Counted from the stretch's first letter, positions 1 to 9,183 are shown. The stretch is 41,617 nt of DNA from a virus (IMGVR_UViG_3300032180_000020:1-41617), one strand, 5' to 3'. Translations and numbers: made by a program. The notes: a model not told the origin generated them from the sequence alone.

Positions 1-3000
1 GCCGAAGTCGCCAGGTTGGTGTTCGCCGTCGCGGTGCTGGTGGTGCCGGCGTTGAGCTTCGCCCAGTCAGGCGTGTTGGCCGGGTTGGCGAAGAACGCTT
101 CGAGCCCGGCCACCTGGTCGAACAGCGCCGACGCGATGACGCCCTGCGCGTAGAGGAGGTCGGTCTCCTCTTGGAGGTTGGCGAGCTGGATCTGGAAGTC
201 GATCTCTTGCAGCTTCTCCTTCTCGGCCTCGGCCTGCTTGCTGTCGCCAGCGGCGGTGTAGATCCCCTCGATCATGGTGAGGACGGCGGCCGTCCCTTGC
301 TGGCCGATCTGCGCCATCTCGGCGTTGAACTGCTGCACGCTGATGACGCCGTCTCTGAGCCCCTGGTTCAGCGCCTGGATGGCGAGCGTGTACTTGTTGG
401 CCGTAGCGGCTGTCGCGTCGAGCGGCAGTGACAAACCACCCAGAACCTGATTGATCAGGTTCCGTTCCGCCTGGGCCTCGGCAGCCCGAACGCGCCCGAG
501 CTCTGCGCTCCCGGCGCCGAGGTCTTGCTCGGTCTTGTACAGGTCGTCAAACTGCTTTCTCAGAGCAGAGAGCGAGATGGCGAAGGTGGAGAGCCCGTGC
601 GCTTGCTGGATCAGCGGCGTGACGACAGCGTCCGTGCTCGCCTGGGTCTGCTTTCTCAGCAGGTCGATCTGCGCCTGCTCGGCGGCCTCCAAATCCTTGT
701 ACGCTTGCGAGGTGGCCTTGAGTCCCTTCTCCTGGTTCGCCGTATCCGTTTCGATCTTGAGCACGGCTGCGTCGAACGGCAACATGCCGAACTGCGTCAG
801 GGCTAACAGGGACTGCGCGAGGGTCTGCGCCGCAGAGGCGAGCGAGGTGACAGAGGAGGTCGCGCTGCCGCCCGGCAACTTGATATCGCCAGCGGTCAAA
901 AACGGGATGTTGTTGAGGTGTACGAGAGTCTGACCGAGAGCGAACATCTCGTTGTTGAAATCGATCAGGGCTTGCCCTGCCAGGTTCAGCGCCTCGCGGT
1001 GCGCCTCCAGGGTGTACATATCCATCTGGATCTCGGCCCTGGCCAGGGCCAGCTTTGCGTTGAAGGCGTCAGCCTCTTCCTGGCGGATCTGTTGGTTGGT
1101 CTCCTTGTGCCCAGTTAAGGTGTCACGCTCCTGCTGGATGCCCTCTACCAGCGCGTCGCCGATCGCCTTCACCGCTATGATCAGGTCAGTCCCGCTCAAC
1201 CCTAGCTGAGTGATCGCGTCATCTAGTTTCTGGAAATTATCGATCAGGGTCTGCATCGACGAGTCGATGCTCGCCCCGGCGCCAGCTATCGCCTGCGCCG
1301 TTTGGTTCATGATGTCCTGGAACGTCGTCCCGGAAACGACGACCTGGCTCGGGTCCAGGGGTTTGATTGCGTCGAGTTGACCCTGGGCCTGCAACAGCAA
1401 GTCATACGCAGCGGCCAGATCCTTACTGCCCTGCGTCAGCGTGCCACCGTACGCCACCAGCAAATGCCCAAACCCGACGGTAGCAGCGCCAGCGCCCTGG
1501 CTCGCGGCAACGAGCCCGTTGCTCGCCTGAATCTGCGCTTGCACCTGAGCGATCTCTACCGCGATCTCTGCCTTTGCCACCGTGAGCTTTGCGTTGAAGG
1601 CGTCAGCCTCTTCCTGGCGGATCTGTTGGTTGGTCTCCTTGGTGCCGGTGAGCTTGTCACGCTCGGCCTGGATACCTGCGACCTCCGTCAGGTTGATGTC
1701 GGTCAACATCGTGATCAAGTCTTGGCCGCTGAGGTGCATCGCCGCGACCGCCGCCCGCATGTGCTCGGCGTTGTCGACGATCCCCTGGATCGCGTTCGCT
1801 ACCCCGGCGCCAGCGCCGGCCAATACGTCGGCGGCGCTTTTGATGATCCCCTCGAGCGTCGTGACATTGGCGAGGATCGCGTTGGGGTCCGCTCCCGGCA
1901 CCTTGACTGCCTGCGAAATATAATCTTGGACGGCCTGCGCCATGCCGCTGAAGTTAGCGGCCTTGAGGCCGGCGATGATCGCCGCCTGCGTCGCGTCGTT
2001 CAGGTTCTGGAAATAACCGACGAGGACGCCGCCGACCGTGACCTCGTAGTTTTTGCCGCTCGCCTCCAGGAGCACGGAGATGTTGGGGAGTTGAGTTATC
2101 AGGCCACCGGTGACGGACTCGAGGTTCGTCAAGAATGCCTTGATCGCGTCCGTGAACTGTTTGCCAACGCCGGTCAAGTCGTTGATCTGAGCATTCACGA
2201 TCCCGGGCAAGTACGGGCTCTCGTACCTTGATCGCTGGGCATCGGGGCCGACCATGCCGATGTCGCCCTGGGTGTTGAACTGCTGCGCTGCCATCGCCGC
2301 GTCGGTGCGCGCGACGTACTGCTGCATGAGGCCGACCGCCGCCGCGAACAGCCCGAGCCCAGCGAGGACGCCGCCGAAGGACGAGAAGATGCCGCCGCCC
2401 TGCGTCAGGTTGTTGGCCGTGCTAGCCGTCTGGATTGCCTGGAGCGCCGTCGCCGCGTACTGGAGGTCCTGCGCCGAGGTAACGAGGCCGGCCATCGCGT
2501 CGCCGGCTCTCGTGTGGAGGTAACCCGCACTGTTGTAGATGCCGGCGGCGCCGTCACCGAGCGCCACAGCGGAGCCGACGCTGGCAGCGTCAAGCACGCG
2601 CGCCGAATTGAGCCACGAGGCAGCCTGCGCCGCCGTGGCATCCGCCATCGTCGGTCCAAGGTCACCGAGGGACTGCACCGCCGGCTGCATTCGCGACACA
2701 GCCGACGAGAACTCCTGGACGGCGCTGCCGAACGCGGCGTCGGTGCTCCGCTGAGCCACGGCGACCTCGCCGAGCTGTGCACCAGCACTCTGGAGGGCTC
2801 CTGCGGCAGCCTGTGTGCCACCTGGGCCGCCGGGACCGCCGCCGAAGAGCACCGTCTGCAAGGTGGCGCCCTGGCCAAAGAGCGACTGGATGAAATTCGA
2901 CTCGGCGGCGTGGGCCACCATGTTGGCGATCGAGTCGACGACCTGCTTCTCCATCCCCTGCCAAACCGACTTCCAGGTGACCGCCATGCCGGCGGCCCAC

Positions 3001-5705
3001 TCGCCGAGCGAGGTGAAGAGCGTGTCCCAACTCTTGCTGATCGAGTCGGCGACGGCCTTCTCGTCGGCGACTCGCTGCTGCAGGACGGCGTCGAGTTGCT
3101 TGTACGCCTCGATCTGGCGCGAGACGCCGGCGAGGTCAGCCGCCAGGAGCTGCGCTTTGGCCTGGCCCTCCTGCGTGGCGAGGTCGATTGACCGCTTGTG
3201 GATCTCCTGGAGCAGTAGCTCCTGGTAGGCGACGTACCCCTGCGCCGTGAAGAGCGTCTGGTATTGCTGCGCGAGCGCGCCGACCGCCGGGTTGATCTGC
3301 ACGTAGAGCCCGAGGTCGGCTTCGAGCGCCGCCGTCGAGCTGGCCGCTGTCTGTAGCGCACCCTCGCGCACGGCGGCCAGGTCCTCCTCCGCGATCGTCC
3401 GATCCTTTACCGCCTGAATGCCCTGGAGCACACCGACGATCCGCTGCACCTCGGCCGCATACTCCGCCTTCTGCTGGTCGGTCGCCCTGACGCTGTTGAT
3501 ATAGCCCTCGGCGTGAGCCTGCGCCTCGGCTTTCGTAAGCTGGGCGGCAGCGATTGAGGCGGCGTTGCTCCGGGTTTCAGCGTCGGCGAGCGCTGCGAGC
3601 GCCGTGCGCATCTCGGTCGCAGCCGCATAGTCGTCCTTGATCGCGACCGCGTGGCCAGTCGCAGCAACGGTCGCCTCAGCCTCGTTCTTGGCGTGGATAA
3701 GGAACGACTCGCCGACGATGCTCCACGTCGGTATGCCGGCTGCGGCCAGCGCCAGCGTCTCCTTGGCGACGGCCGCCGCGACCTGGGAGGCGCCAGTGGT
3801 CTGGTTGATCGCGTCGGTGAGCTTGGCCTGCGCCGCAGCCTCCGAGGCGGCATCCTGCTCGCTCTGCTTGAAGATCAGGAGGCTGAGTTGCCTGCGGGCT
3901 GTCTGCTGGTCAATAGCGACGCCGAGGTCGTGAAGCTGCTGCATCTCGGTCTCATTGACCGTCAACTCGCGCTTCCCGGCTTCAGCGCGGAGCTTCATGA
4001 CCTCGGTATCAGCCGCGATCATCGCCGCGTGCTGCTTCACCGCACCCGCACCGTCGACCGCCTGGTTGGCCTCCATCGTCGCCGCGAGCAACTTCTCTCG
4101 CATCAGCGCGACCGCCTGCTGCTCGTGCTCGTTGAACGCCTGCTGTTGCTTCGTCAATGCGCCGATCTTGCCGCCAGTGTCTTCGCTGGCGTGTCCTAGC
4201 GCATCGATGCGTTCCTGCAAATTCTTGATCTGCCTAGCGCTATCGCCAGCCGCTCCTTGACTGTCGGCGAGGGCTTGCTGTAATTGCTTGAGCCTGAGCG
4301 CCGGGTCCGTAGAGGGAGCATCATAAAAAACTCGCGCGACGTTCTGCCAGAAAGTTCCGCCTGCGGCGACCAACTTCTTCGTCTCTTCGATTTGCTGCCG
4401 AATGGCCTTGGTCTGCCGGTCAGCGGATGCCTCCGCTTTGGATGCTGCCTCCAAATAGGAGATCGCGAGGTTGTACTGCGCGACGGTCAGTTTCGCAGTC
4501 TGGTCACGGATTGAGATCAGAAACTCGCCGACCCTCGCATTTTGATCAACGGCGCGTTGCTCGGCGTTCCACTCGGCGGTGACCTCGACCGTGTACTGAT
4601 GTATCGCAGCAGTGGCGAGCGCCGCGGCGACAGCGATCGCGCTGAAGACATTTGCCATGTTAAACGCAAGGAACTCTTCATCTGCGACTGCGACCGCGCG
4701 CACCGCTGCGGCCATGCCGATCAAGATCTCGGCTACTTTGATGCCGGCAAGAGCGGCGACCGCTGCCTCAACGATCCAAAAGTTCTTGCCGAGATCTACG
4801 ACTAGGCCACCGAAAACCTTGAGCGCCTCGCCAACCTCGCCCCCGAGAGCCGCCGCTAGGTCGTGATTCGCCGTCAACCAGCTAGCCAGATCCCCGGCCA
4901 CCTCCCGGACGGCCGGAATCATCGCCCCACCGAGTACCTCCATGAAGGCGTCGGTGTCGTTGCGCAGCGCCTGCACGGACTCGCCGGTCCCGCGTTGCGC
5001 CGCTGCCTGCCCCTGCAAGACGGCCTCGACGCCGTGGAGCACGACCTGGAGCACCCCGGCTTCGTCGCCCATGGCGTGCATGGACTTGATCGACGCCTTC
5101 TCCTGGTCTGAGAAGACGACGCCGATCCGCTGCAACTGCGTGACAACGCCGGTCTCGATCACGCGACCGAGCTGGATAGCCGCCTGCGGCAGGTCGCGGC
5201 CCATCTTGGCCGCGAGGTCGGCCACATCCGCCGTCACTCGGGCGAAGGCCTCGTCGCCCTTGATGGCCCGGAAGTTGGTAAGGAGGTTCTCGGCTTGGAG
5301 CGCAGCCTCGTGCGAGAAGTTGCTGGTCGCCTCGATCTGCTCGGAGATCTCCTGCATCTGACTGGCAGAGACGTGCGCGGCGCCACCGGTCGCGGTGATC
5401 GAGGCGGTGATCTGGCGGAGGGTGGCATGGTAGTCCTCGGCCTTGGAGACGGAGTCCTTCAGGAAGTCAAGCGCGGCGAAGGCGCCGAGCGTCTCGAGCA
5501 GCTTCTTGGCGACCTCATCGACCTGCGAGACCTTCTCTGCTGCGTCGCTGGCGCTGTCGCCTACATCCTTGAGCCCGGCCTGCCCCTTGGCGGAAGCGTC
5601 GGCGACGCTCTGGCCCATGCCCTCAGCGGCCGAGCCGACGCGGCCGAAGGCGGTCTCGCCGTCGCTGGTGTCGAAAGTTACCGGAACGACAAACTCGTCG
5701 GCCAC
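1..5705 (-). CDS. Tail tape measure protein (C-terminus beyond the left edge)
   Basis: This is the longest open frame in the window: 1,901 residues with no stop before base 1, so the C-terminus is missing. It begins at a GTG (5705-5703) with product MADEFVVPVTFDTSD; a GGGGTGG stretch a few bases upstream is a weak ribosome site, and another in-frame GTG lies five codons earlier. Tape measure proteins set siphovirus tail length and help deliver DNA. Support comes from its size, its position directly after the tail chaperone pair, long Ala/Gln/Glu-rich helical stretches, and hydrophobic segments near residues 300-360. At the usual ~1.5 Å per residue the visible part alone implies a tail of about 285 nm or more. 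A repeat of about 178 residues lies near its visible C-terminal end. No lysozyme or peptidase motif was recognised in the visible part. Confidence 0.93.
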   Translation of the reverse strand, partial: MADEFVVPVTFDTSDGETAFGRVGSAAEGMGQSVADASAKGQAGLKDVGDSASDAAEKVSQVDEVAKKLLETLGAFAALDFLKDSVSKAEDYHATLRQITASITATGGAAHVSASQMQEISEQIEATSNFSHEAALQAENLLTNFRAIKGDEAFARVTADVADLAAKMGRDLPQAAIQLGRVIETGVVTQLQRIGVVFSDQEKASIKSMHAMGDEAGVLQVVLHGVEAVLQGQAAAQRGTGESVQALRNDTDAFMEVLGGAMIPAVREVAGDLASWLTANHDLAAALGGEVGEALKVFGGLVVDLGKNFWIVEAAVAALAGIKVAEILIGMAAAVRAVAVADEEFLAFNMANVFSAIAVAAALATAAIHQYTVEVTAEWNAEQRAVDQNARVGEFLISIRDQTAKLTVAQYNLAISYLEAASKAEASADRQTKAIRQQIEETKKLVAAGGTFWQNVARVFYDAPSTDPALRLKQLQQALADSQGAAGDSARQIKNLQERIDALGHASEDTGGKIGALTKQQQAFNEHEQQAVALMREKLLAATMEANQAVDGAGAVKQHAAMIAADTEVMKLRAEAGKRELTVNETEMQQLHDLGVAIDQQTARRQLSLLIFKQSEQDAASEAAAQAKLTDAINQTTGASQVAAAVAKETLALAAAGIPTWSIVGESFLIHAKNEAEATVAATGHAVAIKDDYAAATEMRTALAALADAETRSNAASIAAAQLTKAEAQAHAEGYINSVRATDQQKAEYAAEVQRIVGVLQGIQAVKDRTIAEEDLAAVREGALQTAASSTAALEADLGLYVQINPAVGALAQQYQTLFTAQGYVAYQELLLQEIHKRSIDLATQEGQAKAQLLAADLAGVSRQIEAYKQLDAVLQQRVADEKAVADSISKSWDTLFTSLGEWAAGMAVTWKSVWQGMEKQVVDSIANMVAHAAESNFIQSLFGQGATLQTVLFGGGPGGPGGTQAAAGALQSAGAQLGEVAVAQRSTDAAFGSAVQEFSSAVSRMQPAVQSLGDLGPTMADATAAQAASWLNSARVLDAASVGSAVALGDGAAGIYNSAGYLHTRAGDAMAGLVTSAQDLQYAATALQAIQTASTANNLTQGGGIFSSFGGVLAGLGLFAAAVGLMQQYVARTDAAMAAQQFNTQGDIGMVGPDAQRSRYESPYLPGIVNAQINDLTGVGKQFTDAIKAFLTNLESVTGGLITQLPNISVLLEASGKNYEVTVGGVLVGYFQNLNDATQAAIIAGLKAANFSGMAQAVQDYISQAVKVPGADPNAILANVTTLEGIIKSAADVLAGAGAGVANAIQGIVDNAEHMRAAVAAMHLSGQDLITMLTDINLTEVAGIQAERDKLTGTKETNQQIRQEEADAFNAKLTVAKAEIAVEIAQVQAQIQASNGLVAASQGAGAATVGFGHLLVAYGGTLTQGSKDLAAAYDLLLQAQGQLDAIKPLDPSQVVVSGTTFQDIMNQTAQAIAGAGASIDSSMQTLIDNFQKLDDAITQLGLSGTDLIIAVKAIGDALVEGIQQERDTLTGHKETNQQIRQEEADAFNAKLALARAEIQMDMYTLEAHREALNLAGQALIDFNNEMFALGQTLVHLNNIPFLTAGDIKLPGGSATSSVTSLASAAQTLAQSLLALTQFGMLPFDAAVLKIETDTANQEKGLKATSQAYKDLEAAEQAQIDLLRKQTQASTDAVVTPLIQQAHGLSTFAISLSALRKQFDDLYKTEQDLGAGSAELGRVRAAEAQAERNLINQVLGGLSLPLDATAATANKYTLAIQALNQGLRDGVISVQQFNAEMAQIGQQGTAAVLTMIEGIYTAAGDSKQAEAEKEKLQEIDFQIQLANLQEETDLLYAQGVIASALFDQVAGLEAFFANPANTPDWAKLNAGTTSTATANTNLATS
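1051..1107. repeat. Internal tape-measure repeat, copy 2
   Basis: These 57 bases are identical to 1585-1641. The offset is 534 bp, exactly 178 codons, so both copies are read in the tape measure frame. They encode the KETNQQIRQEEADAFNAKL segment near residues 1533-1552. Flanking protein similarity extends over the whole ~178-residue unit (for example LSGTDLI here and LSGQDLI in copy 1). Confidence 0.9.
1585..1641. repeat. Internal tape-measure repeat, copy 1
   Basis: This is the partner of 1051-1107, with 57 identical bases, lying near residues 1355-1374 of the tape measure. The exact DNA identity inside more diverged flanks points to a fairly recent in-frame duplication, gene conversion between copies, or strong constraint. 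Confidence 0.9.
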
Positions 5706-5796
5706 GCGCCACCCCACTAGTCGAAGACGCGCCAGGTGCCCCAGGCGCCACGATCTACCCCGCAGAGGCACCGGTGGCCGCCCGGGGATGAGACCG

Positions 5797-6276
5797 TCAG
5801 CCCTGCCCCTCTCCCGGCGGCTTCTTCGGTGCTTCCTCGGTCGGCCGGTTGGCGTGCGCCACGTAGGCGCGGTCGAGCGCTTGGATGAGCGCCTCGGCGC
5901 GTGCCCACTCCTCGGTTCCCGGCTGGTAGCCCTGGTCGCGGAGCCACTGCGACAGCGACGGGTACCAGATCTCTCCGGTCAGCGCCGCACCGAAGCCGAG
6001 AGCCACCGTCCGGCAGCCATTGAGCGCCGCGAACGCCTGGCGCATCCGGATGAGATAGGGCGCTGTCTGGCGCACGACCGGCAGCGGCGAGTCGCGCTGC
6101 CGAGCCTTTAGCCACTCCTCCGCCTCGCCGACGGCGCGATCGCGGTCCGGGCCAGCCGGCAGCGCAAGGGCATCCGCGCGGAGGGCGTCGTAGACCTCCC
6201 GGTCCTCCGCGGCCCAGCCGTCTAGGTTCTCGCGTATCGGCCCCCACCTCAGTTCATCGGTGAGGGCGTCGGTGAG
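5797..6276 (-). CDS. Tail assembly chaperone frameshift extension (lambda T-like)
   Basis: This frame encodes 159 residues from LTDALTDELRWGP to the TGA at 5799-5797 and has no convincing start of its own. It lies in the -1 frame of the gene just upstream and is entered by slippage at GGGAAAC (6282-6276), giving a fusion of about 346 residues (187 + 159). The coding signal is continuous from the slip site onwards (YDALRADALALPAG, GEAEEWLKARQRDSP, IWYPSLSQWLRDQGYQPG). In phage lambda the G and GT products made this way chaperone the tape measure during tail assembly, and the order here (G-like, T-like, tape measure) is the same. An internal GTG at 6075 could start a 92-residue product, but it lies well inside the coding signal. 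The frame assignment is read directly; the chaperone role is inferred from position and architecture. Confidence 0.85.
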   Translation of the reverse strand, partial: LTDALTDELRWGPIRENLDGWAAEDREVYDALRADALALPAGPDRDRAVGEAEEWLKARQRDSPLPVVRQTAPYLIRMRQAFAALNGCRTVALGFGAALTGEIWYPSLSQWLRDQGYQPGTEEWARAEALIQALDRAYVAHANRPTEEAPKKPPGEGQG

Positions 6277-6282
6277 TTTCCC
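6240..6282 (-). promoter_or_regulatory. Programmed -1 ribosomal frameshift signal
   Basis: The heptamer GGGAAAC (6282-6276) sits in the zero frame as G GGA AAC, the classic X XXY YYZ form and one base different from lambda GGGAAAG. An 8-base spacer is followed by a 9-bp stem, GCCCTCACC (6267-6259) with GGTGGGGGC (6248-6240), containing one G-U pair and closing a 10-base loop. The zero-frame TGA lies at the end of the loop. Heptamer, spacing and hairpin all fit a functional -1 signal. Confidence 0.88.
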
Positions 6283-6836
6283 GCTTCGGCCGCCTGCGCT
6301 ACCGCTTCCTCTTCGGCGATCTTCCTGATGACCACCATGAGCGCGCCCTGCACCGGCGTCAGGGAGAGGAGGAGATCCAGGTTTTCGTAGTGGAACCGCC
6401 CGTCTGGAGTGCGATTCGGTAGCGTTTTGTCGCCCTGCCGGAAGTGGTCGAAGTCGGTGATGCGGCGGTCTCGCGCGATCTTGATGTTGATAGCGAAGCG
6501 ATCGTCGGTCGGGATGGGATCAGTCGGCGCCATGTTGTGTGAGGCCCGATACGCGGCCTCGAGATCGACCCCGTAAAGAAACGCTGAGGTCGAGGCCCGG
6601 CGGATGCGGAATCGGCCCCCGATCGACAGGTCGTACCACTCGCCGTCACGGTAGGATGCGACCATGCCCGCGATGTCGAGCACGCCGTCAGCGGGAGGTG
6701 CATTGGCACGGAGGAGCGCCGCCTCGACAGTGGCGTTCGAGATCGGCTCGGCTGCCTTGCCGTTCGCGCCGGAGATGGTCGGCGGCGCAGGCTGAGCTTC
6801 GGGGATTGCTGCTGGCGAGGTGGTGAGCGGGTCCAT
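6249..6836 (-). CDS. Tail assembly chaperone (lambda G-like, pre-frameshift product)
   Basis: A 195-residue protein starting MDPLTTSPAAIPEAQ, with AGGAGG about 10 bases before the ATG. The Pro/Ala-rich N-terminus leads into a folded region (residues about 50-180) resembling siphovirus G-type chaperones, which bind the tape measure before tube polymerisation. It follows the tail tube gene and precedes the T-like frame and tape measure. The zero frame stops with TGA at 6251-6249, eight codons after the slip site, so most ribosomes would make this short form and a minority the fusion. No enzymatic motif is visible. Its sequence is not one I recognise by family; the call rests on position and the frameshift signal. 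Confidence 0.82.
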   Translation of the reverse strand: MDPLTTSPAAIPEAQPAPPTISGANGKAAEPISNATVEAALLRANAPPADGVLDIAGMVASYRDGEWYDLSIGGRFRIRRASTSAFLYGVDLEAAYRASHNMAPTDPIPTDDRFAINIKIARDRRITDFDHFRQGDKTLPNRTPDGRFHYENLDLLLSLTPVQGALMVVIRKIAEEEAVAQAAEAGNSPTPSPMN

Positions 6837-6949
6837 CTGGCTGGTCCTCCTGTTAGGTGGCTGGATCGAAAAGACCCCGCCGGCGAACGGTCCCGGGCGC
6901 CAGCCACGCCAGAGACCGCCGCCTCGCCGGCGGGGCGGGAGGGATCAGG

Positions 6950-8182
6950 TCAACACTTCGACCATTGGATCATTCCGACCGCTCCGCCGTCGCTCTTGGC
7001 CCAGTACTCGACATCGATCATCTCGCGCCCGGACTGCGCGAGCCCGGAGGTCTTCGCGCTGAGCGGCTGTAGCGCCGGCAGCCAGATGTACTGCCGGTGC
7101 CCCTTGGCGTCACGGAATCCGATTCCCATCTGCACGACGGAGGCGGGGTTCTGCGCGTCGAGGTACACGGTCTCCGCCGCAGCGCTGTTGCGGAAGACCT
7201 GTAAGGCGAGCTTGATGTCGAACCGCTTGTCGGAGGAGAGGTCGATCGGACCGAGAACGCCGGCGCCGCCCTCGGCAAGGATAGGCGAGGCGATCGTCAG
7301 GTCCCACTTCTTGATGCGCAGCGTCGGCATCAGGAGCGGCAGCGTCGGCACCGCGATGCCGGAGTTGCCATAGCGGAAGCCCATGCCGGAGCCGATGGCT
7401 GTCTTGTCCCCGAAATTGGTGTTGCTGTTGATCAACGGATTGCCGGTCGGCTGCGTCGAGGTGTTCGCCAGCTGCGCGGCGATCTCGGTCTCGGTGAGGC
7501 CGACGCACTGCCACTGCATCGTGCACTTGTTGGGTTGTGGCACACCGAGGACGAGTTGCCCGACGCCGACGCCGCCCATCTGGTTGCCGACCGAGGTGCC
7601 GGTGTTCCACGACTCGTAGGCGGCGGTCAGGATCGTGGTGCCGGTGCGCCAGCGGCCGAGGTGCTCGACGGTGACCGACGGGCCGGCGGCTTCGGCGGCG
7701 AGGGGTTTGAACGACGCATCGAGGTTGAGATCGGTCGAGGTGGGAGCGCCGCTGACGCGCGCGATCCAGAGGCCGCCGTTGGTCACGAACCCAGTCACGA
7801 GCACCACGTCGCCGTCGCCGAGGCCGACCCAACTGGACGCCGGCCCGGTCAGCTTGTTGCTCGGTCCCGCGACGACTGCGGCGATGGTCGAGGCGGTCAG
7901 GCTGAACGGCGTGCCGATCGTTCCGCACATCAACTCCTCGATCAGGCCGTCGTAGTCGCCGAAGAGAAAGTCGCTCTTCGCGGTGCCGGTCACCTTGATG
8001 TCGGACGCCGGGTTGTCGGTGACCGAGCGGTCCGCGGTGACGTTGCCGGGCTGCTCGCGGGTCAGCGCGCCGGAGAGCTGGAAGGTCTCGAAGGGGACGA
8101 TCTGCATCGCCCCGCCGGGGAGGACGCCCTGCGTCACCTCCCGGATGCGGCGGACTTGGATCGCTGAAGCGTTGCCGGCCAT
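6950..8182 (-). CDS. Major tail tube protein
   Basis: A 410-residue protein (MAGNASAIQVRRIREV) with GAGAGAGG before the ATG. The N-terminal region (VTQGVLPGGAMQIVPFETFQLSG) and the following segment about DNPASDIKVTGTAKSDF resemble the phage tail tube family Phage_tube_2; the assignment is from memory of the family. It would form stacked hexameric rings around the tape measure. Position agrees: after the tail terminator genes and before the chaperones. At about 410 residues it is longer than lambda-type tube proteins, so an extra surface domain is possible. A 113-base gap follows and contains the next gene's ribosome site and GC-rich sequence, with no convincing ORF. Confidence 0.85.
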   Translation of the reverse strand: MAGNASAIQVRRIREVTQGVLPGGAMQIVPFETFQLSGALTREQPGNVTADRSVTDNPASDIKVTGTAKSDFLFGDYDGLIEELMCGTIGTPFSLTASTIAAVVAGPSNKLTGPASSWVGLGDGDVVLVTGFVTNGGLWIARVSGAPTSTDLNLDASFKPLAAEAAGPSVTVEHLGRWRTGTTILTAAYESWNTGTSVGNQMGGVGVGQLVLGVPQPNKCTMQWQCVGLTETEIAAQLANTSTQPTGNPLINSNTNFGDKTAIGSGMGFRYGNSGIAVPTLPLLMPTLRIKKWDLTIASPILAEGGAGVLGPIDLSSDKRFDIKLALQVFRNSAAAETVYLDAQNPASVVQMGIGFRDAKGHRQYIWLPALQPLSAKTSGLAQSGREMIDVEYWAKSDGGAVGMIQWSKC

Positions 8183-8253
8183 GGCTTACCTCTCTCTCGG
8201 AAAAGTGATCTGATGACTTGAGCGCACCGTCCTCTATCGACCTCCGGGTGCAG

Positions 8254-8553
8254 CTACTTGCCGGCGAGCGGCGTGGCCGCACCGGTCTGCACGCCCTTCG
8301 CGCCGGCGTCCTTGGTGGTCGTCGCGCCCTGGTCACCGCCCGTGCCTTCCTGTGCCGGGGGCGCCTTGGGCGGTGGCGGTCCCCACTCGACGACTGCGGA
8401 GAACCCGTCGATCGGGCCGCCGATCACCTTCATGTGGGTGACCTGGCCGACCGGCTCCTTGCTCTCCGGGTCGCGCACGATCGTCTCGACGATGGGTGCG
8501 CCGTTCTTCTGGTCTCTGGTGACGGAGTGGACGATCTCGATCTTGCTGGCCAT
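8254..8553 (-). CDS. Hypothetical protein between tail terminator and tube genes
   Basis: A 99-residue protein, MASKIEIVHSVTRDQKNG. The first 60 residues look folded, with alternating beta-like segments. The C-terminal 35 residues are a flexible tail rich in Pro, Gly, Thr and Ala. It lies between the tail terminator and tail tube genes, so a tail-assembly or minor virion role is plausible. No known domain was recognised. Confidence 0.75.
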   Translation of the reverse strand: MASKIEIVHSVTRDQKNGAPIVETIVRDPESKEPVGQVTHMKVIGGPIDGFSAVVEWGPPPPKAPPAQEGTGGDQGATTTKDAGAKGVQTGAATPLAGK

Positions 8554-8572
8554 GGTGGTCCTTTCAGGTTTC

Positions 8573-9028
8573 TCAGGCGACTGCCGCCTGGTCGCTGTAC
8601 TTATCGCCGCGAACGATCACCTGCACCTGGTAGTAGGGGTCAGTCGGCGCGATCTTTACCGGCACGATGTCAACCGCCGTGACGGTCAGGTCGCCCAACT
8701 GCAAGCCGCGGTACTCGCCTCGGATAGCCTCGACCCAATCGGTCGCCAAGCCGCTGCCGGCGTTTCTGGGGGTGCAGACCGTGGCGGCCCAGTGCCAGGT
8801 GGAGGCGTAGTACTGAGTGCTACCGCCCGACGCCTCCTTCCGCTCCCCGAGGTCCTCGAACGGCCAGCACTGGATGTAGCCAGGAGTCGGCGGGTCCCCC
8901 GGCGAGGCCACGTTCACGTCCTCAAAAAGCGGGAGCGGCGGCGCGAGCGGGCCGGAGGTCTGTGCCGCAGCGAACGCCTTCAGGCGGTTGACCAGGTTCG
9001 CCTCGCAGGTCGTGAGGGAGTCGGCCAT
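8573..9028 (-). CDS. Probable tail terminator / tail completion protein
   Basis: A 151-residue protein starting at the ATG at 9028 (MADSLTTCEANLVNRL), which overlaps the previous stop as ATGA. The frame is open upstream to 9172, but that extension overlaps the better-coding small gene next to it and lacks the coupling start. The N-terminal helix, long acidic/Pro loop and beta-rich C-terminus (GDLTVTAVDIVPVKIAP) fit the small tail-terminator (gpU/gp11-type) fold that caps the tube. The neighbours, an HK97 gp10-like gene upstream and the tube gene downstream, support this. The assignment relies mostly on position. Confidence 0.7.
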   Translation of the reverse strand: MADSLTTCEANLVNRLKAFAAAQTSGPLAPPLPLFEDVNVASPGDPPTPGYIQCWPFEDLGERKEASGGSTQYYASTWHWAATVCTPRNAGSGLATDWVEAIRGEYRGLQLGDLTVTAVDIVPVKIAPTDPYYQVQVIVRGDKYSDQAAVA

Positions 9029-9183
9029 CAGACGCGCCCTCGCACCTTGACGACACGCCCAGCCCAACGAGAGCTGCGCGACGGCCGCTGCCGCGGTCGA
9101 AACTCGCGTCGCCAGCGGCGCCACAGCTTCATCGTCATCAGCATGCCAAACGGCGCACGCAGGGTATGCCACTCAACCGTCAC
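9028..9183 (-). CDS. Small basic protein, 51 residues
   Basis: It starts at a GTG (9183-9181) overlapping the upstream stop as GTGA and ends in a TGA overlapping the next ATG, so it fits exactly between its neighbours. The product MTVEWHTLRAPFGMLMTMKL continues into a strongly Arg-rich half ending VVKVRGRV. The charge suggests nucleic acid or virion-surface contact, but no family was recognised. The perfect double coupling favours a real gene. Confidence 0.6.
   Translation of the reverse strand: MTVEWHTLRAPFGMLMTMKLWRRWRREFRPRQRPSRSSRWAGRVVKVRGRV

Noticed and set aside
5717-6247. 176-codon minus-strand frame beside the T-like frame
   Set aside because: Gly/Arg-rich product with poor composition; the frame entered by the slip site carries the coding signal.
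6911-6940. Terminator after the tail tube gene
   Set aside because: Only a 5-bp GC stem with no U-run; not distinguishable from background in such GC-rich sequence.
7110-8336. Minus-strand frame of 408 codons over the tail tube gene
   Set aside because: It is the out-of-frame shadow of the tail tube gene; the product is Arg/Asp/His-rich noise.
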